From: UMGS1766 sp963597355
GTDB taxonomy: Bacteria; Bacillota; Clostridia; Oscillospirales; Oscillospiraceae
NCBI GenBank assembly: GCA_963597355.1
Contig: CAVBPR010000014.1
Span: 1 to 38,848, forward strand
DNA length: 38,848 nt
Direction: 5' to 3'
Positions 24,654-32,032 of this stretch are shown here, one piece after another (position 1 is the first letter of the stretch; every line of letters starts with the position of its first letter). The notes under the pieces are model-generated. The model made no database searches and had not been told where the DNA came from. It worked only from the letters and a program-made list of their open reading frames with translations. A program made the translations under genes and the position numbers.

Positions 24654-25514
24654 TCAGAGCAGCATCATCAGCGTTCCGCCAACAATCATCATAAGACCGG
24701 CAGCTGCTTTTTTTGACAGCCGCTCCTTAAACACCAGCGCCGAAAATCCGATAGACACCAAAATGCTCAGCTTGTCTATGGGAACAACGACACTGGCAAG
24801 GCCGTCCTGCAGTGCTTTATAATAGCACAGCCAGGAGCCTCCGGTAGCCAGACCAGACAGGCAGATAAAGCCGAGTTCCTTCTTCGAAATGGATTTCAAT
24901 GTGTGTTGTTTTCCTTTGAGAAAGACAATCAGCCATGCCATAATCAGCACAACGCCGGTGCGGATGGCAGTGCCAAGGTTCGACTCCACGCCGTCAATGC
25001 CGATCTTTCCGAGAATTGAGGTTAATGAAGCGAACACGGCGGAAAGAACTGCATACACTAGCCAGCTTTTCTTTTCCTGTTTTTCTCCGGAAACCGCCTT
25101 TTTCTCGATCATCAGGAATGTGCCCGCACCGATCAGTATGACAGCCAGTCCCTTCAGCCAGGAAACGGGTTCGCCGAGAAAAAGCAGTGCCAGCAGTATT
25201 GTCAGAATGGTGCTGGACTTGTCAATGGGGACGACCTTGTTGACATCGCCAAGCTGCAAAGCCCGAAAATAGCATAGCCACGAGGCACCGGTGGCAAGCC
25301 CGGAGAGGATCAGGAAGATCCAGGTCTTTGCACTGAGTGTCGTAATCGTCGGGGCAGAGCCAACGATCCAGACCATCAGCCACGAAAAAATCAGGACGAC
25401 AATGGTTCGAATTGCCGTGGCTGCATCGGAATCCGTTTTCTTTATGCCGCACTTGGCAAGCACTGCCGTTAACCCGGCAAACAACGCTGAGCCGAATGCG
25501 AAGAGTATCCACAT
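24654..25514 (-). CDS. EamA/DMT superfamily transporter
   Basis: A 286-aa inner-membrane protein with about ten membrane helices made of two EamA repeats (about 2-137 and 150-285). The duplication is easy to see: SWLCYFRALQLGDVNKVVPIDK in the first half and SWLCYYKALQDGLASVVVPIDK in the second. The substrate is unknown; family members export or import metabolites such as amino acids or nucleotide sugars. The ribosome-binding site is weak. The gene stands alone in the AT-rich accessory stretch. Confidence 0.88.
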   Translation of the reverse strand: MWILFAFGSALFAGLTAVLAKCGIKKTDSDAATAIRTIVVLIFSWLMVWIVGSAPTITTLSAKTWIFLILSGLATGASWLCYFRALQLGDVNKVVPIDKSSTILTILLALLFLGEPVSWLKGLAVILIGAGTFLMIEKKAVSGEKQEKKSWLVYAVLSAVFASLTSILGKIGIDGVESNLGTAIRTGVVLIMAWLIVFLKGKQHTLKSISKKELGFICLSGLATGGSWLCYYKALQDGLASVVVPIDKLSILVSIGFSALVFKERLSKKAAAGLMMIVGGTLMMLL

Positions 25515-26040
25515 AAATAGTCGCCTGTCTTTCTTTTTTATTACACACAGAAGGGGAAAAAGGTTAGTTAAAATTTATTATATCACTTTATCTTTGTTCT
25601 GCGCGTAAAATCGTGCCATAAATTATAAAAAAGTACAACAGACTCTCTGAAAAATTCGGAGTAAAATTTCAATGCTAAATTCATGGCTTTCATTGCAGTT
25701 TGAACTTCAAAAATTTGTATCCAAGATGCCTCTTCAAGACACTGAAAAATGAAAAAGTTATCCCATCTCCAGTCCCGGATTTTGAGGTTAAAATCAGGAC
25801 AAATCACTTCAGATTTGGACAAACATAATCAGCATCAGCGGATTCGGATACCCCCCGGAAAGCCTTGATTTAACAGCGATAAAGAACTAATTCAACCTTA
25901 TTACTGTTAGCTGACAGTTTCGGGTGTGCAGAACAGAAGCAAAAAAGCGAAGGCATGCTTAAAAGGCATTATAAGCTCTGAATTGATTCGCTTGACAACT
26001 TACATTCCACCTCAATCCCCCACGCTTAAATCAAACAAAC
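25515..26040. other. gene-poor AT-rich stretch upstream of the EamA gene
   Basis: A 79-codon minus-strand frame (25583-25822) exists but has no clear RBS, an improbable composition rich in Phe, and no recognisable family. I do not call it. A TATAAT box upstream of the EamA gene is visible on the minus strand, without a convincing -35. Nothing else identifiable. Confidence 0.4.
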
Positions 26041-26089
26041 CCGCCCAAATCCACCCCGAAACATAACAGTTCGGAGGGACTTGGGCGGT
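26041..26089. terminator. intrinsic terminator downstream of the DUF4926 gene
   Basis: A long imperfect stem: CCGCCCAA and TTGGGCGG at the base, with CCCCGAA and TTCGGAGGG further in, around ACATAACAG. It lies 39 nt beyond the stop of the 61-aa gene; T-rich sequence is present on both sides. Confidence 0.65.
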
Positions 26090-26127
26090 TCTAAGTTTTA
26101 ACTTTTTGTACTATCCACAGTGAAAAA

Positions 26128-26313
26128 TCATATTTCTTTTACTGCTTCCAATAATTCAACCGGAGTAGTAAAAACGCCTATTGTATCATTGTTATCGTCG
26201 AAAAATTCCACCTCAAAATAACTACCGTCATATTCTAATACAATAGTTCCCTCTGTTCCGGCTTTTAATCCGTTGAATTCTTTGGTTAGTTTTACTATAT
26301 CTAATTCTTTCAT
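26128..26313 (-). CDS. DUF4926 family protein (61 aa)
   Basis: A small soluble beta-rich protein with the DUF4926 pattern: MKELDIVKLTKEFNGLKAG, then GTEGTIVLEYDG, SYFEVEFFD and a C-terminal VELLEAVKEI. Members are small proteins of unknown function, often found near toxin-antitoxin or mobile-element genes. It starts 51 nt after the interrupted XRE gene on the same strand and has GAAAGGAAA before the ATG. It is probably the second gene of that unit. Confidence 0.75.
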   Translation of the reverse strand: MKELDIVKLTKEFNGLKAGTEGTIVLEYDGSYFEVEFFDDNNDTIGVFTTPVELLEAVKEI

Positions 26314-26364
26314 TATTTAATTTCCTTTCTTATCCGGATAAACCGTGACTATACTCTGTCAAAC

Positions 26365-26729
26365 TTATTCCTCCTCATCTTTACGTTTTAAGATAGCGAA
26401 AATTTGTTTACTGGTTTCTTCGTCTAAACTGTCAAAATGTCTGGCAAAGCATATTGCAAGTTCACGGTTGCCTGAAGAAATATCTTTAATATTTAATTCA
26501 ACACTTTCCCCGGATTCGATAACAGCAGTTTCCAAGTCCTCTTGTTGTTTAGCTGAAAGATTGTATAAGTCTGCTAATTTGTCATACCAAGAGTCAGGCA
26601 TTTTTTTTTACCGTTTTCAACAGCCGATAAAAATGCTGATGAAACATTTAAGTTCTCTGCCATATCTTTGAGTTTTTCACCATGTTGTAATCTTAGCTTT
26701 CTCAAAAAAGCTCCAAGTATTGTGCTCAT
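26365..26729 (-). pseudogene. XRE-family repressor interrupted at a run of nine A
   Basis: A DNA-binding helix-turn-helix protein split between two frames. From the ATG at 26729 (AAGGAG 8 nt upstream) frame 0 encodes MSTILGAFLRKLRL, then the HTH region LKDMAENLNVSSAFLSAVENGKKK, and reaches a stop after 51 residues. The rest, beginning MPDSWYDKLADLYNLS at 26601 and ending KRKDEEE, is in the -1 frame. The junction is the A9 run at 26609-26601. One extra A, or a -1 slip, would restore a normal repressor of about 121 aa. Two matching inverted repeats in its promoter point to autorepression. It may be a true mutation, programmed slippage, phase variation, or a sequencing error in a homopolymer. 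Confidence 0.8.
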
Positions 26730-26741
26730 AGCATTCGCTCC

Positions 26742-26759
26742 TTAACCCAATTAGGTTAA
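26742..26759. promoter_or_regulatory. operator copy 1 of the XRE repressor
   Basis: A perfect dyad TTAACC-N6-GGTTAA lying between the predicted transcription start and the repressor RBS. The same dyad recurs at 26789-26806. Confidence 0.7.
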
Positions 26760-26763
26760 CTAT

Positions 26764-26792
26764 GCTATACACCATACTTATATGTTTGTCAA
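26764..26792 (-). promoter_or_regulatory. promoter of the XRE repressor gene
   Basis: On the minus strand, TTGACA (26792-26787) is followed after 17 bp by TATAGC (26769-26764). The -35 box overlaps operator copy 2, and initiation falls just before operator copy 1. This is the usual geometry for an autoregulated phage-type repressor. Confidence 0.7.
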
Positions 26793-26806
26793 CCTTTTTA
26801 GGTTAA
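26789..26806. promoter_or_regulatory. operator copy 2 of the XRE repressor
   Basis: TCAACC-N6-GGTTAA, the same dyad as copy 1 with one mismatch. It is 47 bp away from copy 1 and overlaps the -35 box. No divergent gene now starts on the plus side, so a controlled partner gene may have been lost. Confidence 0.65.
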
Positions 26807-26842
26807 TTTTCTTTTTCTAAATAACTAATCAATAAATTGCAT

Positions 26843-26900
26843 AAGACCACTTACTTGTGACACAGAGAACGTGTCCCGGGTAGGTGGTCTTTTTATTTTT
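26843..26900 (+). terminator. orphan plus-strand terminator
   Basis: AAGACCAC and GGTGGTCTT close a long hairpin with an inner GTGACAC/GTGTC stem, followed by TTTTTATTTTT. No intact gene upstream on the plus strand uses it, so it may be the end of a lost gene or of a mobile element. Confidence 0.65.
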
Positions 26901-26909
26901 GAAATTTTT

Positions 26910-27062
26910 TCTGAAAAAGGGGGGTACAAAACGGCTCTCTCAGTTCAAACAAGTGAAGGGAGAAAAATAATTTCAAGAAAATTATCTGAAATAGGGTGTC
27001 AAAACGACGTTCAATTCCAAATAAGTGAGGGAAAAAATTCAAAGAAATTTTTCATAACAAGC
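26910..27062. repeat. two tandem imperfect direct repeats of about 70-75 bp
   Basis: Unit 1 (about 26910-26985) and unit 2 (about 26986-27062) share, in the same order, TCTGAAA, a G run, CAAAACG, a TTCAAA/TTCCAAA block, AAGTGA(A/G)GGGA, and A-rich sequence with TTCAAAGAAA or TTTCAAGAAA. The sequence between about 26843 and 27150 contains no supported gene. The limits are judged by eye. Confidence 0.55.
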
Positions 27063-27188
27063 CGAAAGTGGTGTTGGCATTCTGGGTACCTTCGCTTTTT
27101 GCTTCAATTTTTTTGTTATTCCGCTCTACCGCGCAGACGGTTGTTCCGGAACTGTATCCCTGATCGCAGTGGTTATACATGCCTGACA

Positions 27189-27725
27189 TCAGGAAAAGGC
27201 GATCTGACCGGTAAATGTCATGATCCCAAAAAACAGCAGAAACGCAGCCCACAAAAAGCAGTAAGCTCCGCCGAAAACAGGCTTTCGGGGTCTGTTTTCC
27301 GTAATGCGGTCGGGCTGCTTGGGGTCATAATATCCCACCACCTGCCGTCCCAGATCCCGCTTGCCGGACAGCGATTGACGGCTCGAGTACCGATAGGTCG
27401 TGCCATTCACTGTGTACTCATAGGTCGGCAGATAGTACGTCTCCCGGCGCAGGCGATCACTGCCGTCCTCCTGGTGCTCCCACCTTTCAACGACCGATTC
27501 CTCGATCCATACCACCTTCATCATCGTGGTGCCTGTGTACCGCCGCACATCATCCTCGTATTCCTTCCGTGCGCCTTTCCGGCGGCGAATCCCGAGCCAG
27601 GCCGCCAGCACAGCCCCGAGAAGAAAACCGATTCCTGCTGTGATATTTCGCATATATTCTACGGGCCATGCCACAAGCGCTATCGCAAGAATGAAACCGA
27701 TCACGATAACTTTGATGCTCTTCAT
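27189..27725 (-). CDS. DUF3592 family membrane protein
   Basis: A 178-aa protein with N-terminal hydrophobic helices (about 5-45), a central extracytoplasmic or cytosolic beta domain, and a C-terminal helix (about 152-175). The DUF3592 pattern is visible in TYEYTVNGTTYRYSSRQSL followed by GRQVVGYYDPKQPDRITE. The function of the family is unknown. It is the last gene of the minus-strand lipoprotein/DUF3137 run, 38 nt after the mini membrane protein gene. Confidence 0.82.
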   Translation of the reverse strand: MKSIKVIVIGFILAIALVAWPVEYMRNITAGIGFLLGAVLAAWLGIRRRKGARKEYEDDVRRYTGTTMMKVVWIEESVVERWEHQEDGSDRLRRETYYLPTYEYTVNGTTYRYSSRQSLSGKRDLGRQVVGYYDPKQPDRITENRPRKPVFGGAYCFLWAAFLLFFGIMTFTGQIAFS

Positions 27726-27763
27726 ACATCCTCCTTTCTGCCGCTATGGAAGGGGATCTCCTT

Positions 27764-27958
27764 TTACGATACCGGAAGCTGGTTCTGTACCGCATCCACA
27801 AACAGAATGGTCAGCCCGATATAAGCGGCGCAGGCTGCTGCCAGCAGGACGCAGAGGATGACACAGACCGATTGAACCGGTTTCTGCAAGGAACGGCGGG
27901 AGAGAACTATTCCCAGCAGCGCCAGCAACAGCAGTACCACAGCAAGCCAAAGAGGCAT
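27764..27958 (-). CDS. 64-aa two-helix membrane protein
   Basis: Starts MPLWLAVVLLLLALLG at the ATG at 27958, directly behind a near-perfect AAAGGAGGTG. An in-frame ATG 18 codons upstream is inside the preceding gene and has no RBS. Two hydrophobic helices (about 3-18 and 29-52) are separated by a short basic loop. No family recognised. It lies 14 nt after the DUF3137 gene and 38 nt before the DUF3592 gene, so it is probably a subunit of the same membrane system. Confidence 0.75.
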   Translation of the reverse strand: MPLWLAVVLLLLALLGIVLSRRSLQKPVQSVCVILCVLLAAACAAYIGLTILFVDAVQNQLPVS

Positions 27959-27972
27959 ACTGTCCACCTCCT

Positions 27973-28851
27973 TTACACATCGCGAAATGCGTCGATCATA
28001 TCCGTGAACCATTTCAGTTCGAGGGCAAAGCGTTGCCGCAGCTGCTCCGGCGTATCCCGACCCTTGCCGATATCAAAGAAGCCGTGTCCGCTGTGAACGG
28101 CAAGATACAGCCTGCCGTCCGAGTTGAGATTCACGGCGAATTTGCCGAAGGAGGGAGCTTCCAGCGCCAGAATCCGTTCTATGCGGTCGGGAGTTAGGAT
28201 GCGAAGGGCTGCCGCTTCATCGTCACTGCTCAGATTGAATCGTTTGTCAAAGGTCTCGTTTCCCGTTTTGATGGTTTTGGCGCGAAGCAGCTTATCCAGC
28301 CTGTCACGCGGCCAGATGGTCAGCCATGTGGAAAATTCCCGGTTCATCTGACACAGCATCCACTGACCGGTGTAGACCTCCTGCTCGTTCTTTTCCCACA
28401 GGCCGGTCTCCTCCCGCTGAACCTCGCTGACTTCCGTCAGCCGGACGGTACACAGTTCCGTGGTCAGGCCGCGATAAGTTCCCCGGATATACCCGCTGCC
28501 ACTGCAGTAGGTGTGGCCGGGCAGGGGAATGTTTGTGTCCTCCGCGTCTAAAAGGTGAGGGGCGGGGTTCATTTGTACATTTTCAAAAGCAGCGCCCACA
28601 ATGTCTGGCGCGATGGCTTCAAAGGTCTGCTGGCTTGCTTTGTCCTTGGACTTGCCCTGCACCATCTGCCCCAGGCCGAGAACCACGCCGCCGATGATGA
28701 TCAGCACAATGTTGCCACCCAGAATGATGCCCACCACGGCGATCACCACGCCCAACAGCGAAAGAATTTTTCCGCCCAGCTTGCCGCCCTTGCTTTTGCG
28801 CAGCTCCTGCGCCAGATGTTCATCCGTCATGTTCATGTCCTTTTCTTCCAT
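27973..28851 (-). CDS. DUF3137 family membrane protein B
   Basis: A 292-aa protein with an N-terminal cytosolic segment rich in Lys/Glu and two adjacent membrane helices (about 27-62, ILSLLGVVIAVVGIILGG and the next). A large C-terminal domain carries the DUF3137 features: YRGLTTELCTVRLTEV, then YTGQWMLCQMNREFSTWLTI, and a GKFAVNLNSDGRLYLAVHSGHGF block. It is a diverged paralogue of the next gene upstream (28862-29806), 10 nt away. Function is unknown. The lid of two helices followed by a soluble domain suggests a membrane-anchored sensor or scaffold, but this is conjecture. Confidence 0.82.
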   Translation of the reverse strand: MEEKDMNMTDEHLAQELRKSKGGKLGGKILSLLGVVIAVVGIILGGNIVLIIIGGVVLGLGQMVQGKSKDKASQQTFEAIAPDIVGAAFENVQMNPAPHLLDAEDTNIPLPGHTYCSGSGYIRGTYRGLTTELCTVRLTEVSEVQREETGLWEKNEQEVYTGQWMLCQMNREFSTWLTIWPRDRLDKLLRAKTIKTGNETFDKRFNLSSDDEAAALRILTPDRIERILALEAPSFGKFAVNLNSDGRLYLAVHSGHGFFDIGKGRDTPEQLRQRFALELKWFTDMIDAFRDV

Positions 28852-28861
28852 ATTCTTCTCC

Positions 28862-29806
28862 TTATTCTGTCGTGCCGGTCAGAGCGAGGCTTTCCGTTAT
28901 CAGATCCAGCAGATTTCCCATACCGGTCAGCGAGGCGGTGAACCACTTGCGGATGCCGTCGATGTCCCGCAGATCCAGCCACTCCGGAACGCCCGCGAAC
29001 ACATACTGGGTGTTCAACGCCAGCGCCAGATCGCCGTCACGGAGGATAAGACCGCACAGCTTGGAGGTACGGGAAGTAGTTTCCAGTTTCTTTACCAGCT
29101 CACGGAGCTGCGGCGTGACCTGATCGTCCACCTCCTGACCGCTCGCCGTGTGAGTGGCAAAGTGCTTCCGGAAGGCGGCAGGGTCGGTGATGTCGTCCTT
29201 CTTCCGCTCCTGGAACATGTCGTTCAGTGTGATGTCCAGCGTCTGGTCACAGATGTCCTTGCACCGGACCACGATGCCGCGGAACAGCGTCTCGGTTCGG
29301 GTCATCCAGTTGTCGTTGTCGGGGCCGGATCTTTCCTCCACGGTGCGGCACAGCTCCACGTTGGCCGCAGAGAATCGCAGCCCCTTGTGCTCACCTTCGT
29401 GGAAGTCCGTCACGGTACATTCCGTAAAGGAGACCGCCGACAGCTTTGCCGCCTCCAGGTATCCCCAGTCGATGGGCAGGGTGGCCGGCTTCGACTCCGG
29501 GCCGAAGGCTTTTGTCAGTTCCGTGCGGAAGAAGCCGCCCAGCTGCTGCTGCATCAGGGCTTTTTTCTTCGTTTGGGCGGGCTTTGCCACCAACAGGAAC
29601 AGCGCCACACCGGGGAACGCCAACGCGCAGACCAGAAGGGGGTCATGCTGTATAAACATTGAAATGCACGCGGTGATCACCAGAATAACACCCAGCAATA
29701 TGCCGATGCTCTCCGTTCTCTGATAGCTTCCCAGCTTCTTTGACAGCTCCGCGTCCGTCATCCGCTCAACACCCACTGCGTCAAAATCATTGCGTTTCTT
29801 TCCCAT
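28862..29806 (-). CDS. DUF3137 family membrane protein A
   Basis: 314 aa, with a leading soluble segment (MTDAELSKKLGSYQR), two membrane helices (about 33-72) and a C-terminal DUF3137 domain. Compared with its paralogue at 27973-28851 it keeps the ELC...TETLFRGIVVRC and ILRDGDLALALNTQYVF segments, the latter matching VNLNSDGRLYLAVHSGHG, and the terminal KWFT helix. Gene duplication inside the operon is therefore likely. It lies 12 nt after the lipoprotein 1 gene. Confidence 0.8.
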   Translation of the reverse strand: MGKKRNDFDAVGVERMTDAELSKKLGSYQRTESIGILLGVILVITACISMFIQHDPLLVCALAFPGVALFLLVAKPAQTKKKALMQQQLGGFFRTELTKAFGPESKPATLPIDWGYLEAAKLSAVSFTECTVTDFHEGEHKGLRFSAANVELCRTVEERSGPDNDNWMTRTETLFRGIVVRCKDICDQTLDITLNDMFQERKKDDITDPAAFRKHFATHTASGQEVDDQVTPQLRELVKKLETTSRTSKLCGLILRDGDLALALNTQYVFAGVPEWLDLRDIDGIRKWFTASLTGMGNLLDLITESLALTGTTE

Positions 29807-29818
29807 AGCTGTCCCTCC

Positions 29819-31159
29819 TTAGTAGCAAAGGCTGAAATACAGGCCACTGTAAGGGTCAACGGTGTCGAGATCCATGATGGAAGCTTCCGGCGAAATGCTG
29901 TCCAGCTGCATGCGCTTGGCGGTGTCCTTGTAACTCGACGGCTGTGCCTCGGCGGCAAAGACCAGTCCGTCATAGTCCTCCGGGAGATAGACGGAGTAGC
30001 TCTTGGTCAAAACCTGCGCCCAGTCCCCCACGTTGTACTGCCAGTCGGTGGAGTAGGCGAATTCAATGAGATAGCTGTTCCCCTGCCAGCTGACAGTGTG
30101 GAGATAGTAGTTGTCGCCCCGCTGGCTGTTGCCGTAGGCTGTTGCGGTGGTGAGCCACATACCGGTATAGAAATCATAGAGCTCGCTGTTGGTGACAGTG
30201 ATGTACTCCTGATCAAAATAGGGGATGGAGCTTTCCGGGATGTAGCAGATGGCGTCAAAGTGCAGCTCGCGGATGCCGTCGTGGGTGTAGTCGCCGTTTT
30301 TCGTGATCTCCCAATAGCAGTCGTCGGTGTTGTAGCCGTCACCAAGTCCCGAATAGCTGCAAACCCCGTCTTCCAGCAGGAAGGTCCCCATCTCCACGGC
30401 GGCGTTGATTTCAAGGCCATTTCGGGTGAAGTAGGGCTCCTGAGACTGAATGCTCTCCACAGGAAGGAGTGTGCCACCGTTTACGCTGTCGACAAGGTCG
30501 CCGCTGACGGTGCGCTCCAGCTGCAAGGTGTCGCCGCTGCCGTCAAAGTGGAGCGTAATGCCATATTCGTCCACCCAAAGCGTACCGTATTCGATCACTT
30601 CATCCTGATCGTTTACAAATTCCCATGTGGCATCCTCGCGGATACGCAGCCATAGGTTCTCCCCCTGATACTCCCAAAGTCCCACATATTCGCTGAGATC
30701 ATCGCTGCTGAGGTTACCACCGCTGACGGCAACAGTGGAGAGGTCCTCTCGGAAGACATAGCGCTCCACCGGGTCCCAGATCCAGATCAGCTCGGTGGCG
30801 TCACCGTTTTCGTGGATGAAGCTGACCAGCACATCGCTTTCCCCGTCGTCGTCCATATCGTCAAAGGAGATGGCGTTGAATGCCTGCTCCGCGTCTGGGA
30901 TATTCATGGGAAAGGACACGCTGTCAAACAGCACCTGCTCCTCCTGATCCCAGTAGAAGGCCGCACTGCTCTCGCTCACCGTGACCAGCACATCTACGCT
31001 CTCGCCGTCATGGGTGATGGTGCCGCTGCCGACTACCACACCAGTGGTGCGCCAGTCCTCTCCCGCCACATCGTCGGAATTACCGCAGGCGGTAAGGCTT
31101 AGGCAGAACGCCAGCGCCAGCGCAAAGGAAACAATATGCTTCCATCGAATTTTCATCAT
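29819..31159 (-). CDS. lipoprotein 1 of the accessory operon (446 aa)
   Basis: A signal peptide with lipobox LSLTAC (Cys25 lipidated) after FALALAFCLS, then an acidic surface domain. The N-terminal half (about 30-150) resembles a beta domain with a DMDDDGESDVLVSFI calcium-like/FG-GAP-like stretch. A YVGLWEYQGENLWLRIREDATWEF module follows, similar to repeats in lipoproteins 2 and 3, and then a long Tyr/Asp-rich C-terminal half. AAAGGA lies 7 nt before the first of two adjacent ATGs. No named family was recognised. It lies 16 nt after lipoprotein 2. Confidence 0.82.
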   Translation of the reverse strand: MMKIRWKHIVSFALALAFCLSLTACGNSDDVAGEDWRTTGVVVGSGTITHDGESVDVLVTVSESSAAFYWDQEEQVLFDSVSFPMNIPDAEQAFNAISFDDMDDDGESDVLVSFIHENGDATELIWIWDPVERYVFREDLSTVAVSGGNLSSDDLSEYVGLWEYQGENLWLRIREDATWEFVNDQDEVIEYGTLWVDEYGITLHFDGSGDTLQLERTVSGDLVDSVNGGTLLPVESIQSQEPYFTRNGLEINAAVEMGTFLLEDGVCSYSGLGDGYNTDDCYWEITKNGDYTHDGIRELHFDAICYIPESSIPYFDQEYITVTNSELYDFYTGMWLTTATAYGNSQRGDNYYLHTVSWQGNSYLIEFAYSTDWQYNVGDWAQVLTKSYSVYLPEDYDGLVFAAEAQPSSYKDTAKRMQLDSISPEASIMDLDTVDPYSGLYFSLCY

Positions 31160-31175
31160 TCTCCCGTCCTTTCTA

Positions 31176-32003
31176 TCACTCCATCAGGTAGTAAGAGCCC
31201 TCGTCGCCCCATACGAGAACGTCCTCGTCCAATTCAAAGATCTTGTACGACACGCCGTCGTACATGGTGGAATCGGCGTAATAGGTGCTCACCTCGTTCA
31301 TGGAGTAGGTGAAAATTCCGTAGTCCATTTCCGCGCTTTCAGCACCGGGCGCGCGCTGGTAATAGCTCCAGTTTCCATTACCGTCGATGACGATATAGGT
31401 CTCAGCCGAGAGGTCGCCGTCATAGTACCAAACGCCCTCGAATTCGGAGACATTCCGCTGGCAGAGGTCGGAATCCCAGCTCCAATAGGAGTCCGGGTCT
31501 CCGTCTAAATGGCCATTCCAGTCGGGTACCTCTTCCTCATAGGGATCGGACTCATCGTCCTCGGTGAGACGGCCGCCGTCTTCATACCAGAGGTATTCCA
31601 TCCCCTCGCCGGGGTTGAAGTAGCCGTAAGCGGCACAGTAGAGCTGGCCGTCCTCCATGGCGATACGGCTGCCGGAATCGTCTAAGTTGCTGTAGGCGTA
31701 GATAGCCTCCCACTCCGGCTCATAGAGGAGGTAGCCATCATCCACCACTTCGCCGCTGAGGTAGAGGGTCCAGTTGCCCTCGGCATCGAACTCCATGGAA
31801 TCGTAGTCGTTGTTCGCTTCGCCCAACCAGATACCTTCGAAGCCGCTGAAGTCGTTGACGGTGTCCTCACTGAGACCGCCTCCCAGGCCCTCGTTGGGGT
31901 CGTCCTGCGGGGCGATTTGTCCTTCCGTACTGCCGCAGGCTGTGCACAGCAGGAAAAGCAACAATACCAGTCCTACCAGAAGATATGGATTTTTTCTCTT
32001 CAT
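31176..32003 (-). CDS. lipoprotein 2 of the accessory operon (275 aa)
   Basis: Starts MKRKNPYLLVG at the ATG at 32003 behind GGAAGGAGAG; the longer frame to 32033 lacks an RBS. The lipobox is atypical, CTAC with Cys23 as lipid site and Cys in the -3 position. The mature part is very acidic and contains two copies of a GxW...GNW module: FEGIWLGEANN...EGNWTLY and FEGVWYYDGD...NGNWSYYQR. The second copy ends EDVLVWGDEGSYYLME, matching the C-terminus of lipoprotein 3. It lies 29 nt after lipoprotein 3. Ligand and role are unknown. Confidence 0.8.
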   Translation of the reverse strand: MKRKNPYLLVGLVLLLFLLCTACGSTEGQIAPQDDPNEGLGGGLSEDTVNDFSGFEGIWLGEANNDYDSMEFDAEGNWTLYLSGEVVDDGYLLYEPEWEAIYAYSNLDDSGSRIAMEDGQLYCAAYGYFNPGEGMEYLWYEDGGRLTEDDESDPYEEEVPDWNGHLDGDPDSYWSWDSDLCQRNVSEFEGVWYYDGDLSAETYIVIDGNGNWSYYQRAPGAESAEMDYGIFTYSMNEVSTYYADSTMYDGVSYKIFELDEDVLVWGDEGSYYLME

Positions 32004-32032
32004 TTGACATTCCTCTCTCCTTCCTGTAGCCA

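Noticed and set aside
25583..25822. A 79-codon minus-strand frame
   Set aside because: Phe-rich, no clear RBS and no family. Cannot be separated from chance in AT-rich DNA.
26910..27062. CRISPR-like reading of the two 70-75-bp repeats
   Set aside because: Only two diverged, adjacent copies with no spacer and no cas genes nearby.
27052..27252. A small minus-strand frame ending in NANTTFGLL
   Set aside because: It overlaps the end of the DUF3592 gene and has no RBS. It may be a fragment of a decayed element but cannot be supported as a gene.
26871..27824. A 317-codon plus-strand frame
   Set aside because: Antisense to the DUF3592 and mini membrane protein genes, and it crosses the orphan terminator and repeat.
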